Shown: piece after piece, positions 41,982 through 50,296 of the stretch
How positions within the stretch are numbered: the stretch's first letter is position 1
How the letters are laid out: each line of letters opens with the position of its first letter
Assembly: GCA_001464765.1 (NCBI GenBank)
Contig: LNDV01000035.1
Location: forward strand, 310,001-374,000
DNA length: 64,000 bases
Direction: 5' to 3'
Source: Betaproteobacteria bacterium Ga0077526
GTDB lineage: Bacteria > Pseudomonadota > Gammaproteobacteria > Burkholderiales > Ga0077523
The notes under the pieces: model-generated
What the model saw: only the letters and a program-made list of their open reading frames with translations
What the model was told of the DNA's origin: nothing
The model's database searches: none
Program-made: the position numbers and the translations under genes

Positions 41982-43988
41982 CTACAGCGTCCGCGTGTCG
42001 ATCCACTCCACACGACCCGTGCGGGCCTTCACTTCGTTGTACATGTGGGCGGTTCCGCCAGGACCATCGCCACCGCCGCCGTTCCACAGACAGACGAAGC
42101 GCACTTTCTCAAGGCCGAACGCGAGTGCGGTGAACAGCAGCCACAGATTGCAGCGCTCGAACGGGTCGACGCCGTCGGGACAGGGCCCCAGTTCGTCCGG
42201 CATGATCCTCAGCTTCACACCCGCCGTGTCGCGCACCGCATAGAAGCGGTCCCGCCAGGATTCGCCGCCCTGGGAAGGAAGCACCGATTTCTCGATGAAC
42301 TCGGGCTCCTCGAAAGGCAGCTGAATCTGCGGACGAACGCCGCGCGCCAGAGCGGCTTCCAGGAACAGCAGATCACCGCCGGACGCCGCCTGGGACAGCG
42401 CGATGTCCCCGGGCCCGGCGCCCATCTCCTCGAGCACCTTCGCGATGCGAGCCGCCGCGTCGGGCTCCTTCTCCGCCGGAAACCGCGGGACGGGACGATC
42501 CGGTGCATCCACCAGATGGCCGCTGAAGAGAAACACCTGACGCGGCTGCCAGTTCTCCTCCGGGCGCTGCAGTCGCTGCAGCGCTCTCTCGAACACCGAC
42601 CGCGCGGCCGCGACGGTATCCGGCCGGAAGCCGAGGTCGGCGAGCAGCTGCAGTTGGGAGCGCGTCGAGTTGAGCGCGAACCAGTCTTTCTCGTTGCGGG
42701 AGATGGCTTCCTTGTAGGCGGCCGTCACCGTGTCGGGCGTGCCGTCCAGGAGTTCCACGTCCGCCTGTGTCACCGCAGCCCAGTACGCATTGCCCGGCTC
42801 GCTCTCGCACCGGGCGGCAAACCGGACCGCCCCCACCATCGACACGCCCTGGCTGTCGTAGCGAGTGTCGTTGGTGAGGTGCCGGTACAGATGCATGAGC
42901 GTGAGCGCGTTGATGCCGGAGAAGTAGTGGCCGACCTGGCTGCGATACGCACGGAGGTAGCTGTCGATCGCGGCTCGCAGAAGAGCATCTTCGTAGGCGG
43001 CATCATCGCGAAGCTGCTCGGCGGTCTTGCCCTCCGTCCGCCATGCGGCGGTCCAGGCATCCTTGTCCACGCGGCCGAGCAGCGCCCAGAACTCCGGGTC
43101 GTTCCCGTAGATCGCCCGGCCCCGCGCATCGGTCAGCGCGAGGACTTCCTGGTAGTGGCTGCGCGCGCGTTCGATGGAATACCCCGCCACACCCTGCTGC
43201 GCCAGCCGCTGCAGGCAGATGCCCTTCTCCTGCAACCCCTTGCGATGCGTCGGCTCGATGGCGAGCCCGCGCTCCAGTTGCTCGAGCGCGAAATCGAAGT
43301 GCTCAGCTTTTCGCAGGGCCTCGCCCGCCTTGATCCAGGCCTCGGCGCGAAAAGCCGCGACCGGCGCTTCGTCGGCGAGAACCAGAATGTCACCGACCCG
43401 TCCTGCCTTGCGGGCGAGGTCGACCCGCTTCTCCCACTGGTCGTGGCTCTCCCAGAACTCCCGCACCTGGCCGATGCGCATCGCCCGCCACTCGGGCTCC
43501 TCGAGATTGGGCAGGAGCGAATACACGGGGCTCACGGTCCGGCCATGCCAGGACTCCATGGTGGCCTTCACCATCGCGGTGAGCTTGCGTCGGTCCTCCT
43601 CGAGCGTCGCGGGGTCGGGGGCACCGTCCTTCAGCGTGTAGCGGAGCTTGCGATCGGTGTAGAGATCGAAGGCCGTCGGCGAACGCCCGCCGGACACCAG
43701 CACGACGCCGCGCGCACGCAGGGCGTGGCGGACGCCGAGTTCGTACCAGACATTCGGGTTGTCGATCGTGAGGTCGGCGACCACCAGGTCCGCCATGAGC
43801 AGTTCCTGGAACATGTCGGTCCGGATGTCACCGGCCCGCTGTTCCTGGTCTGCGCGCAGCACGGTGAGGCCCGCTGCCGCGATGGCCGGCTGCAGGTACT
43901 CGGTGAAGACCCGATTGAAATCAATCGGCACGCCATCCGGGCCCGGTTTGGTGCCGAAGGGCATGGCGACGAAGGCGTGCGGTTTCAT
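41982..43988 (-). CDS. TIR-like / TPR / SLOG-like three-domain protein
   Basis: 668 residues without a signal peptide or membrane segments. Residues about 3-110 form a nucleotide-binding TIR-like or deoxyribosyltransferase-like domain: 'HAFVAMPFG', 'MADLVVADLTIDNPNVWYELGVRHAL' with conserved Asn78 and Glu83. Residues about 150-475 are helical repeats (DUF4071/TPR-like). Residues about 483-668 look like a SLOG/LOG-type Rossmann domain: 'VFLFSGHLVDAPDRPVPRFP', 'LSQAASGGDLLFLEAALARG', 'IQLPFEEPEFIEKSV'. The linkage of such domains is known from nucleotide-signalling and conflict systems. It stands alone with no obvious effector neighbour. Confidence 0.7.
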   Translation of the reverse strand: MKPHAFVAMPFGTKPGPDGVPIDFNRVFTEYLQPAIAAAGLTVLRADQEQRAGDIRTDMFQELLMADLVVADLTIDNPNVWYELGVRHALRARGVVLVSGGRSPTAFDLYTDRKLRYTLKDGAPDPATLEEDRRKLTAMVKATMESWHGRTVSPVYSLLPNLEEPEWRAMRIGQVREFWESHDQWEKRVDLARKAGRVGDILVLADEAPVAAFRAEAWIKAGEALRKAEHFDFALEQLERGLAIEPTHRKGLQEKGICLQRLAQQGVAGYSIERARSHYQEVLALTDARGRAIYGNDPEFWALLGRVDKDAWTAAWRTEGKTAEQLRDDAAYEDALLRAAIDSYLRAYRSQVGHYFSGINALTLMHLYRHLTNDTRYDSQGVSMVGAVRFAARCESEPGNAYWAAVTQADVELLDGTPDTVTAAYKEAISRNEKDWFALNSTRSQLQLLADLGFRPDTVAAARSVFERALQRLQRPEENWQPRQVFLFSGHLVDAPDRPVPRFPAEKEPDAAARIAKVLEEMGAGPGDIALSQAASGGDLLFLEAALARGVRPQIQLPFEEPEFIEKSVLPSQGGESWRDRFYAVRDTAGVKLRIMPDELGPCPDGVDPFERCNLWLLFTALAFGLEKVRFVCLWNGGGGDGPGGTAHMYNEVKARTGRVEWIDTRTL

Positions 43989-44008
43989 GGGCGGGAATCA
44001 GTCCTTCG

Positions 44009-44689
44009 CTAGGCCTTGAGACGGAAGGGCGTGAAGTTCGTGCCGCGGTCGAAGTGATCCTCGTGCTCGGCTCGCTTGAGCCAGCGGACCACCACGTACG
44101 TGAGCGGCGTGGCGGCGACTTCCCAGCCGACCTTCACCACGTACTCGCCCCACATCACGTTCATCAGGAGATCGTTGCCCCAAACGCCGAAGAACGCGAC
44201 CAGGAAGAACAGCACCGTGTCGATGGCCTCGCCCAGCACGGTGGAGGCGATCGTGCGCAGGTACAGCGCGCGACCCTCGGTCATGACCTTCATCTTTGCC
44301 AGCACGTAGGCGTTGATGAAGCCGCCGCACCAGAAGGCGATCACGGACGCGACCGCAATCCGCGGCACCTGACCGAACACGGTCTCGTACGCGGCCTGGT
44401 TGGGCCAGCCCGCGGCAGGCGGCGTCACCACCGTGACAGTACTCACTACCAGCGCGATCAGCATGGCGCCGAACCCCAGCCACATCACCCGCCGGGCGTG
44501 GGCATAGCCATAGACCTCGGTGAGGATGTCGCCGAACAGGTAGGACGCCGGAAAGATGAGGACCGCGACGGTCAGAGACATCCCGCCGATGTTCGCGACC
44601 TTGCCCGCGCCGATCACGTTGGCGCAGAGCAGCACGGTGATGAAGACAACCGTGATCACGTCGAGGTAGCGGTAGGGACGTTGCTGCAT
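44009..44689 (-). CDS. VUT-family transporter (YhhQ-like, probable queuosine precursor uptake)
   Basis: 226 residues with six membrane segments. YhhQ/VUT-family blocks are 'VLLCANVIGAGKVANIGG', 'FPASYLFGDILTEVYGYAHARRVMWLGF' and 'AFWCGGFINAYVLAKMKV'. E. coli YhhQ imports the queuosine precursors preQ0 and preQ1. The ATG at 44689 (MQQRPYRYLDV) fits the family. It is 20 bp downstream... of no same-strand gene, so it is probably expressed alone; no preQ1 riboswitch could be recognised upstream. Confidence 0.87.
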   Translation of the reverse strand: MQQRPYRYLDVITVVFITVLLCANVIGAGKVANIGGMSLTVAVLIFPASYLFGDILTEVYGYAHARRVMWLGFGAMLIALVVSTVTVVTPPAAGWPNQAAYETVFGQVPRIAVASVIAFWCGGFINAYVLAKMKVMTEGRALYLRTIASTVLGEAIDTVLFFLVAFFGVWGNDLLMNVMWGEYVVKVGWEVAATPLTYVVVRWLKRAEHEDHFDRGTNFTPFRLKA

Positions 44690-44887
44690 GGGTGAAGGGG
44701 TCGAGGCGTGCTCAGGCGGGAAGTGGCCGGACAACCGGGATTCTACGCGACGGTCTTGCGCCGGCCGGCGCGGCGTCAGGCGGGAGCGGGCCAATCCGGG
44801 GCCGCGCGACGTAAACTGTCTTTACCGACCCGTCCGCCCCCTGCGACAATGCGGGTCGCCCCCCCGGTTTCAAAGGACTTCCCGTCG

Positions 44888-45256
44888 ATGTCGAACATCA
44901 CCATGACCCGAAGGCAGAACGCGCTCATCCTTTTCCAGGAATTCGCGGAGCGCGCGATGGCCACGGGCGCCGCCCCCAAGGGGCTGGAGCAGGCTTTTGC
45001 CGCCGCTCTCGAGATCTCGCCCAGCATGTGGAGCCAGATCAAGTCGGCCCGCCCCATCGGGGACAAGCTCGCCAGACAGATGGAACAGCACTGCGGCCGG
45101 CCCGCCGGCTGGCTGGACGAAGCCCGGAAGTCCGGGACCCTCACGCCGACCGAACAGAAGTTCCTCGATCTCGCGCTGCGCGCCTGGCGCGGGACCAACA
45201 GCGAGGGCCGGCGCACCCTGCGCCAGCAGATGGAGAAACTCGCCGGATCGCCTTGA
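44888..45256 (+). CDS. Small HTH protein (Cro/XRE-like)
   Basis: 122 residues. A helical bundle with the HTH-like stretch 'AAALEISPSMWSQIKSARPIGDKLARQMEQHCGRPAGWLDE' (about 38-80), typical of small Cro/C1-type regulators widespread in betaproteobacteria. The C-terminal helix ('GRRTLRQQMEKLAG') may dimerise. The regulated gene is unknown. It converges on the second soxZ. Confidence 0.65.
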   Translation: MSNITMTRRQNALILFQEFAERAMATGAAPKGLEQAFAAALEISPSMWSQIKSARPIGDKLARQMEQHCGRPAGWLDEARKSGTLTPTEQKFLDLALRAWRGTNSEGRRTLRQQMEKLAGSP

Positions 45257-45293
45257 GTCCCGGGCGATCGCCGGAGCGCCCCTCCGCCCGCAA

Positions 45294-45614
45294 TCAGATC
45301 ACTTCGAGTCGGGAGACTGCCTCGAAAACCCGCCCGCGGTCATCCACCCAGGTGAAGTTCACGTCCCCCGTCTCCGCAGCCCGGAGATAGAACTGGAAGT
45401 AAGGGTTGGTCGTCACGCCCGAGGACAGTTGCGCCCGGAACACCTCGCGCCCGCCGTAGCGGCAGACGAAGCTCTCGACGATGTGTCGGGCGATCGGCTT
45501 GCCCACGTTGTCGTGCCGGAAGCCGCTTTCCATCGGATGGCGGACCATCGCCCGCACGGTGATGACCTCGCCGGCCTTCGCCTGCGCAGGCATGCGGATC
45601 ACGGTGTCGGTCAT
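45294..45614 (-). CDS. SoxZ-like protein (second copy)
   Basis: 106 residues of the SoxZ fold: 'AKAGEVITVRAMVRHPMESGFRHDNVGKPI', 'NPYFQFYLRAAETGDVNFTWVDDRGRVFEAVS'. It differs strongly from the soxZ at 8486-8797. It starts one base after the stop of the SoxY-like gene and ends the operon with the molybdoenzyme subunits. It probably forms a SoxYZ-type carrier for that enzyme. Confidence 0.85.
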   Translation of the reverse strand: MTDTVIRMPAQAKAGEVITVRAMVRHPMESGFRHDNVGKPIARHIVESFVCRYGGREVFRAQLSSGVTTNPYFQFYLRAAETGDVNFTWVDDRGRVFEAVSRLEVI

Positions 45615-45615
45615 C

Positions 45616-46074
45616 TCACTCGTCCCCGCAGGCGGAGATGGTGACTTCCACCTGGGTCGCCCCGGCACGAAAGCCGCCGTCCTGCATCTCGGCAATGGCG
45701 ATCACGCGCTGAGTCTTCGCCAGGCGGATGCGCGTGGAGACCTCCGGCTTCGGGTAGTGGGCGCCGAGGAACATCTGCACAACGGCGGCCACGGGATTCT
45801 GCTCGGAGAAGACATGAATGGACCGCACGTGATCCTCCGCCGTCTGCGCGGAGGCCACCTTCACCGTCAGGGCGACGACATTGCCGTTATCGGCGATGCG
45901 GGGCAGTTCGAGGGTGACGCCACCCTCGACGACTTCCCTCCCCCCGGTGAGGGCCCGGATCGCTTCGACCATCGCCTCCGGCGTGGCGGAGGCCGGCCGG
46001 ACCGTCAGGACCCACAAGCCGGCACCCCCCAGGATCAGGCGGCGCCGACCCCGGCTGACGGTCGAACGCGGCAT
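45616..46074 (-). CDS. SoxY-like carrier with altered C-terminus
   Basis: 152 residues. A twin-arginine signal ('SRGRRRLILGGAGLWV') is followed by the SoxY fold ('PRIADNGNVVALTVKVAS', 'HYPKPEVSTRIRLAKTQRVIAIAEMQDG'). The C-terminus is SACGDE instead of the GGCGG of the main SoxY. The single Cys (residue 149) is kept but the flexible glycines are lost and two acidic residues follow. It is coupled to the SoxZ-like gene and 7 bp after the molybdoenzyme large subunit. Confidence 0.82.
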   Translation of the reverse strand: MPRSTVSRGRRRLILGGAGLWVLTVRPASATPEAMVEAIRALTGGREVVEGGVTLELPRIADNGNVVALTVKVASAQTAEDHVRSIHVFSEQNPVAAVVQMFLGAHYPKPEVSTRIRLAKTQRVIAIAEMQDGGFRAGATQVEVTISACGDE

Positions 46075-46081
46075 CGGACCG

Positions 46082-48250
46082 TCAGGCGAAGCTGAAGCCG
46101 TGATGGCGCAGCGGCAGGGAGCGGATGCGCTTGCCCGTGGCGGCGAAGAGCGCGTTGCACAAGGCCGGCGTCACGGCACCGATGGGCGGCTCGCCCACGC
46201 CACCCCAGAAACCGCCGCTCGGCACCAGCACCGACTCGACCTTGGACGGGACGTCCGAGAGACGGGTCACCGGGTAGTCCAGGAAGTTGCTCTGTTCCAC
46301 CCGGCCGTCCTTGATGGTGATCTCCTCGTGCATGACCATGCTGAGCGCCCACACCACACCGCTCTCGATCTGCGCCTTCACGGCATCGGGATGCACGATG
46401 TATCCAGGGTCGATCGCAACCACGACGCGATGCACCTCGATCACCGTGCCGCCCTTCACGGAAAGCTCGACCACCGCTGCCGTGAAGCTGCCGTACGAGT
46501 CCGTCAGCGCGATGCCGCGAAACACGCCCTTGGGCAGCGGCGTGCCCCAGCCCGCCGCCTTGGCCACGGCATCGAGCACGCCGAGATCCTTCGGCTTCTT
46601 TGCGAGAAGCGGCCGGCGGAACTGGTACGGGTCCTTGCCGGCGGCGACGCAGATCTCGTCGATGAAGCACTCGCGGAACACCGGGTTGTGCGTGTGCGCC
46701 ACCGCACGCCAGAATCCCGGCGGCACGTGGGTGTTGCGCATCGCGTACTCGTTCGTGAAGTGCGGCACCGCGTAGGGCATGTCGTTGAACACGCGCACAC
46801 CCACCGGGTCGATACCGTTCTTGATGTCAGCGGGTCGCACGCTGGTGAAGATGGACTGGTCTGCCTGCCGTACGTGCCAGGCGAGCCAGTTGCCGTCCTT
46901 GTCGAGGCCCGCGCGCAGTCGCACCAGGGCAACGGGGCGGTAGCGGCCCTGCTTCATGTCTTCTTCGCGAGACCACTGCACGCGCACCGGCGTGCCGGGC
47001 AGGCTCATGGCGATCTGCACGGCGTGCTTCGTGTACTCCTGGTGCGGTCCGCGTCGTCCGAAGCCACCGCCCGCATGCATCTTGTGGACGATCACCTTGT
47101 CGAGCGGAATGCCGGAGGTCTCCGACGCGGTCGCGATGCTGGCCTCGCCGTTCTGCGTGCCGACCCACACTTCGATGGTGTCGTCCTTGTACAGCGCGGT
47201 GGCCGTCTGCGGTTCCATCGTGGCGTGGTTGAGGTACGGCGCGTAGTACTCGGAATCCAGCACCTTCGCGGCCGAGGCCACGGCGGTCTCGAAATCGCCG
47301 TCCTTGCGGGCGACGGGCACTTCCTTCGCGTCGATGCCCGTGCGCAGGAAGGCCTTGATCGACTCGCTGGAAACCTGCCCGTTGCCACCGTCGTCCCATT
47401 CCACCGGCAGCGCCTTGAGGGCCTGGTTGGCCCGCCACCAGTTGTCGGCGACCACCGCGACGTAGTCCTCGCCGCGGAACACCTTCTTTACGCCGCGCAG
47501 GCCGAGGACCTTGCTCTCATCGAGGGACTTCACTTTGCCGCCGAACACCGGGCACTGCATCACCGAGGCGTGCAGCATCCCGGGCAGCCGCACGTCGGCC
47601 GCGTAGATCTGCTTGCCGGTCGTCTTGTCCGGAATGTCGAAGCGCTTCGGCGACTGACCGATAATCCGCCACTCCGACGGATCCTTGAGCTTGATCTCCT
47701 TCGGCACTTCCAGCTTCGCGGCCGCCTCGGCCACCGCACCGAAGCGCGTGGTGCGACCGGTCGGCGTGTGGGCGATGGCACCCATGGCGACGGTGCACTC
47801 TTCGGGAGGAACATCCCACTGCTTCGCGGCAGCCGTCACCAGCATCTGCCGGGCAGCGGCGCCCGCCTTGCGCAAGGTTTCCTGCGACTCGCGGATGGAC
47901 CGGCTGCCGCCCGTGGACATGGCACCCCACACCCGGTTGCGCTTCACGTGCTCGTTGACGTCTGCGTACTCGGAGCGCACCTGGCTCCAGTCGCACTCGA
48001 GTTCTTCGGCGACGAGCTGCGCGAGACCGGTGAAGCTGCCCTGGCCCAGTTCGGAGCGGGCGATGCGGATGACGATCGTGTCGTCCGGATTGATCACGAT
48101 CCAGTGGGTGAGCTCCACCGGGCCTTCGGCCGCGGCGGCGTCGAAAGCGAACGGCACGCCGATGGCAAAACCGCCGCCGAGGGCGGCACTGCGTACGAGG
48201 AATTCACGTCGACCGGGCCGGGCGATCGTCTTCGAAGTCGTGTTCGTCAT
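46082..48250 (-). CDS. Xanthine-oxidase-family molybdopterin subunit (IorB-like, Tat-exported)
   Basis: 722 residues. Twin-arginine signal 'GRREFLVRSAALGGGFAIG'. 'ELGQGSFTGLAQLVAEEL', 'GGGFGRRGPHQEY' and a C-terminal 'GGVGEPPIGAV', whose Glu is the active-site base of molybdenum hydroxylases, place it with isoquinoline 1-oxidoreductase beta-type enzymes carrying a molybdopterin cytosine dinucleotide. It is periplasmic, unlike most xanthine dehydrogenases. The adjacent iron-sulfur subunit supplies electron transfer, and no cytochrome gene is present beside them. Confidence 0.92.
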   Translation of the reverse strand: MTNTTSKTIARPGRREFLVRSAALGGGFAIGVPFAFDAAAAEGPVELTHWIVINPDDTIVIRIARSELGQGSFTGLAQLVAEELECDWSQVRSEYADVNEHVKRNRVWGAMSTGGSRSIRESQETLRKAGAAARQMLVTAAAKQWDVPPEECTVAMGAIAHTPTGRTTRFGAVAEAAAKLEVPKEIKLKDPSEWRIIGQSPKRFDIPDKTTGKQIYAADVRLPGMLHASVMQCPVFGGKVKSLDESKVLGLRGVKKVFRGEDYVAVVADNWWRANQALKALPVEWDDGGNGQVSSESIKAFLRTGIDAKEVPVARKDGDFETAVASAAKVLDSEYYAPYLNHATMEPQTATALYKDDTIEVWVGTQNGEASIATASETSGIPLDKVIVHKMHAGGGFGRRGPHQEYTKHAVQIAMSLPGTPVRVQWSREEDMKQGRYRPVALVRLRAGLDKDGNWLAWHVRQADQSIFTSVRPADIKNGIDPVGVRVFNDMPYAVPHFTNEYAMRNTHVPPGFWRAVAHTHNPVFRECFIDEICVAAGKDPYQFRRPLLAKKPKDLGVLDAVAKAAGWGTPLPKGVFRGIALTDSYGSFTAAVVELSVKGGTVIEVHRVVVAIDPGYIVHPDAVKAQIESGVVWALSMVMHEEITIKDGRVEQSNFLDYPVTRLSDVPSKVESVLVPSGGFWGGVGEPPIGAVTPALCNALFAATGKRIRSLPLRHHGFSFA

Positions 48251-48260
48251 GATCGGTTCC

Positions 48261-48710
48261 TCAGCTCAGTCCGGCGGCGGCCTGCACGGCCTCGCGCACG
48301 CGGACGTAGGTGCCGCAGCGGCAGATGTTGGTGATGGCGTCGTCGATTTCCGCCGGAGAGGGCTTCGGCTTGTCCTTGAGCAGCGCCACGACGGCCATGA
48401 TCATGCCGCTCTGGCAGTACCCGCACTGGGGCACCTGCAGGTCCACCCACGCACGCTGCACGGGGTGATTGCCGTCGGCGGAGAGACCTTCGATGGTGGT
48501 GACCGACTGGCCGGCCACGGCAGACACCGGCATCACGCAGGAGCGCACCGCGGCACCGTCGATGTGCACGGTACAGGCGCCGCAGGCCGCGACACCGCAG
48601 CCGTACTTGGTGCCCGTGAGGCCCAACTCGTCGCGCAGCACCCACAACAGTGGCATGTCGGGTTCCGTGTCCACCTGCACGGGCTTGCCGTTGACTTTCA
48701 AGCTGATCAT
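48261..48710 (-). CDS. [2Fe-2S] subunit of the molybdoenzyme (IorA-like)
   Basis: 149 residues with eight Cys in two clusters. Plant-type cluster: Cys38, Cys43, Cys46, Cys58 ('YGCGVAACGACTV...RSC'). Second cluster: Cys96, Cys99, Cys130, Cys132 ('CGYC...CRC'). No signal peptide, so it would be carried out by the Tat signal of the large subunit (hitch-hiking). It is the first gene of the operon; the large subunit starts 10 bp downstream. Confidence 0.93.
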   Translation of the reverse strand: MISLKVNGKPVQVDTEPDMPLLWVLRDELGLTGTKYGCGVAACGACTVHIDGAAVRSCVMPVSAVAGQSVTTIEGLSADGNHPVQRAWVDLQVPQCGYCQSGMIMAVVALLKDKPKPSPAEIDDAITNICRCGTYVRVREAVQAAAGLS

Positions 48711-48966
48711 GAATCGCTCCCCGGAGACGGGCCGAAGCGGCCCGGAAGATGTGCCGAATGTTACCCCGCGATGGCGCGGCGGGCCTCCGCCGGCTCGCGG
48801 TCCTTGCGTGTATAGTGCCTTGCGGTCGCGGAAAGTTCGCGAAGCCGTCAAGGAAGAGCCGCGCCGCCTGCGCGGCCCTTCCGCAAAGCCCAGGAACCGC
48901 AACGAGTTCGCCCCGCCCGCGCCTGCAGCGCCGGGCCCTGCGGCGACGGAAAGAACAAGAAAGACG

Positions 48967-49674
48967 ATGAGCTTCTGCTGGTTCGCCTTCTTCCACTGCG
49001 TCAGCGGCCGCCCCGAGGAAGACCGTGACTCTCTCGTCACGCTTCTGGGCCCGGTCGTCGAGGCGGTGACCGGCCTCAGCCGGGCGCTCGTGCACTGCTG
49101 CACGGTCGCGGACGATCCTTTCCTCAAGGACGACGAGCCGCCGCATCTGGTGCTGCAGTGCTACTTCGACTCCGATGCCGATCTCAAGCGGGCGCTCGGC
49201 CCCGAGAGCCCCATCCTGGCGCTTCAGGACCCCGAACGATTTCCAATGCTCGCTCATGCGTCCGTGACGCACCAGGCGATGGCCGTGCACCGGTTCGAAA
49301 CCCCCTCGGCACGGCAGGCGCCGGAGTCCCACGCGACCTATCTCGTCGGCTACGAGGGCCCGGCAGAGGACGCCGACGAGTGGCTGGACCACTACCTGGC
49401 CACCCATGCGCAGCACATGACCCAATTGCCGCGAGTGCGGGAAGTGGAGGTTTACACGCCCTGTGAATGCCCCACCGCACTGTCCTGGCCGCAGACCCGC
49501 TTCATGCAGCGGAACAAAGTGGTGTTCGACAGCCCCATGGCGCTCACGGGTGCGCTGCATTCTCCGATCCGGGCCCGGATGCGCGAGGACTTTCTGACCT
49601 TCCCGCCCTACCGCGGCCGGGTGACGCACCACCCGATGATGTCCGACATCGTCTACAGCGCGGCGCTTCCGTAG
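48967..49674 (+). CDS. Protein of unknown function, possible dimeric alpha/beta barrel
   Basis: 235 residues, no signal peptide. Two alpha/beta-barrel-like halves are suggested: 'FAFFHCVSGRPEEDRDSLVTLLGPVVEAVTGLSRALVHC' and 'ATYLVGYEGPAEDADEWLDHYLATHAQHMTQLPRVREVEVYTP'. The second half has the EthD-type 'HYLATHAQHMTQLPRVREVEVY' pattern (small-molecule or degradation-associated barrels). The family as a whole is not recognised. ATG 48967 is used. It diverges from the molybdoenzyme operon. Confidence 0.65.
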   Translation: MSFCWFAFFHCVSGRPEEDRDSLVTLLGPVVEAVTGLSRALVHCCTVADDPFLKDDEPPHLVLQCYFDSDADLKRALGPESPILALQDPERFPMLAHASVTHQAMAVHRFETPSARQAPESHATYLVGYEGPAEDADEWLDHYLATHAQHMTQLPRVREVEVYTPCECPTALSWPQTRFMQRNKVVFDSPMALTGALHSPIRARMREDFLTFPPYRGRVTHHPMMSDIVYSAALP

Positions 49675-50285
49675 TCCGCCTCATCTCCGCCCGCGGCCGA
49701 CCGCCGGCCCGTCACGACCGCAAACAGAAGGGCGACGGCAGCGCCCGCACCGTGGCTCATCGAGACCAGCACGAACCCATCGGCCGACGCGTCCCGCCAC
49801 TGCCAGCCCGCGCTTTCCGCAAGGAGCTTCGCCGCGACGCCTGCCAGCACCACGCCTCCTGCCCAGCGGGAACGTCCGCCGTCCTGCCACGCTCGGGCAG
49901 CGGCGTAAACCGTGAGGGCGACCGCCAGTCCCGAGGCGCCGGCGAACTGCAGGATTCCCGGCTCAAAGACCCAGAGGGCGCCGCCGATCGCCAGAGAAGC
50001 AAAGGCAAGGAGTCGGACGACGCCTGAAGAACCACGCCGCTCCGCCCAGCATCCCGCCACGGCAATCACCGCCGCATTGCCCCAGAGATGCGCCCAGGAG
50101 TAGTGGACCCAATGACCGGTCACGAAGCGCCACGCCTCGCCGCGCAGAATCGCGGTCCGATCGTAGAGCAGGGCATCGCCGAGCGCCGGCAGCAGCTGCA
50201 CGACAAGCAGCGCCGCGACGACCGCCGGCGTGACCCTCGGCGATCGGGCGGACGAGGATCGCCCGGACGATGGCCCCGGCAACAC
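49653..50285 (-). CDS. rrtA: Rhombosortase (rhomboid-family intramembrane protease)
   Basis: About 210 residues; the exact start is uncertain (GTG 50285 used, other GTG codons lie upstream inside the neighbouring gene). Six membrane segments. 'GEAWRFVTGHWVHYSWAHLWGN' is the rhomboid N-terminal block, the catalytic Ser is in 'FAGASGLAVAL' and the His in 'SMSHGAGAAVALL'. Rhombosortases process C-terminal GlyGly-CTERM tails, and the adjacent lipoprotein has such a tail. The 3' end overlaps the convergent gene by 22 bp. Confidence 0.85.
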   Translation of the reverse strand: MLPGPSSGRSSSARSPRVTPAVVAALLVVQLLPALGDALLYDRTAILRGEAWRFVTGHWVHYSWAHLWGNAAVIAVAGCWAERRGSSGVVRLLAFASLAIGGALWVFEPGILQFAGASGLAVALTVYAAARAWQDGGRSRWAGGVVLAGVAAKLLAESAGWQWRDASADGFVLVSMSHGAGAAVALLFAVVTGRRSAAGGDEADYGSAAL

Positions 50286-50296
50286 CGAGGATGGCG

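Noticed and set aside
42045..44012. Plus-strand frame of 655 codons opposite the TIR-like/TPR gene
   Set aside because: Low-complexity antisense reading; the minus-strand protein has clear conserved motifs.
44690..44790. preQ1 riboswitch ahead of the YhhQ-like transporter
   Set aside because: No recognisable preQ1 aptamer core or A-rich tail could be found; the leader is GC-rich.
45881..48334. Long open frame of 817 codons on the plus strand
   Set aside because: It lies opposite the molybdoenzyme and SoxY-like genes; the translation is His/Arg/Gly-rich with no family motifs, a shadow of high-GC antisense.
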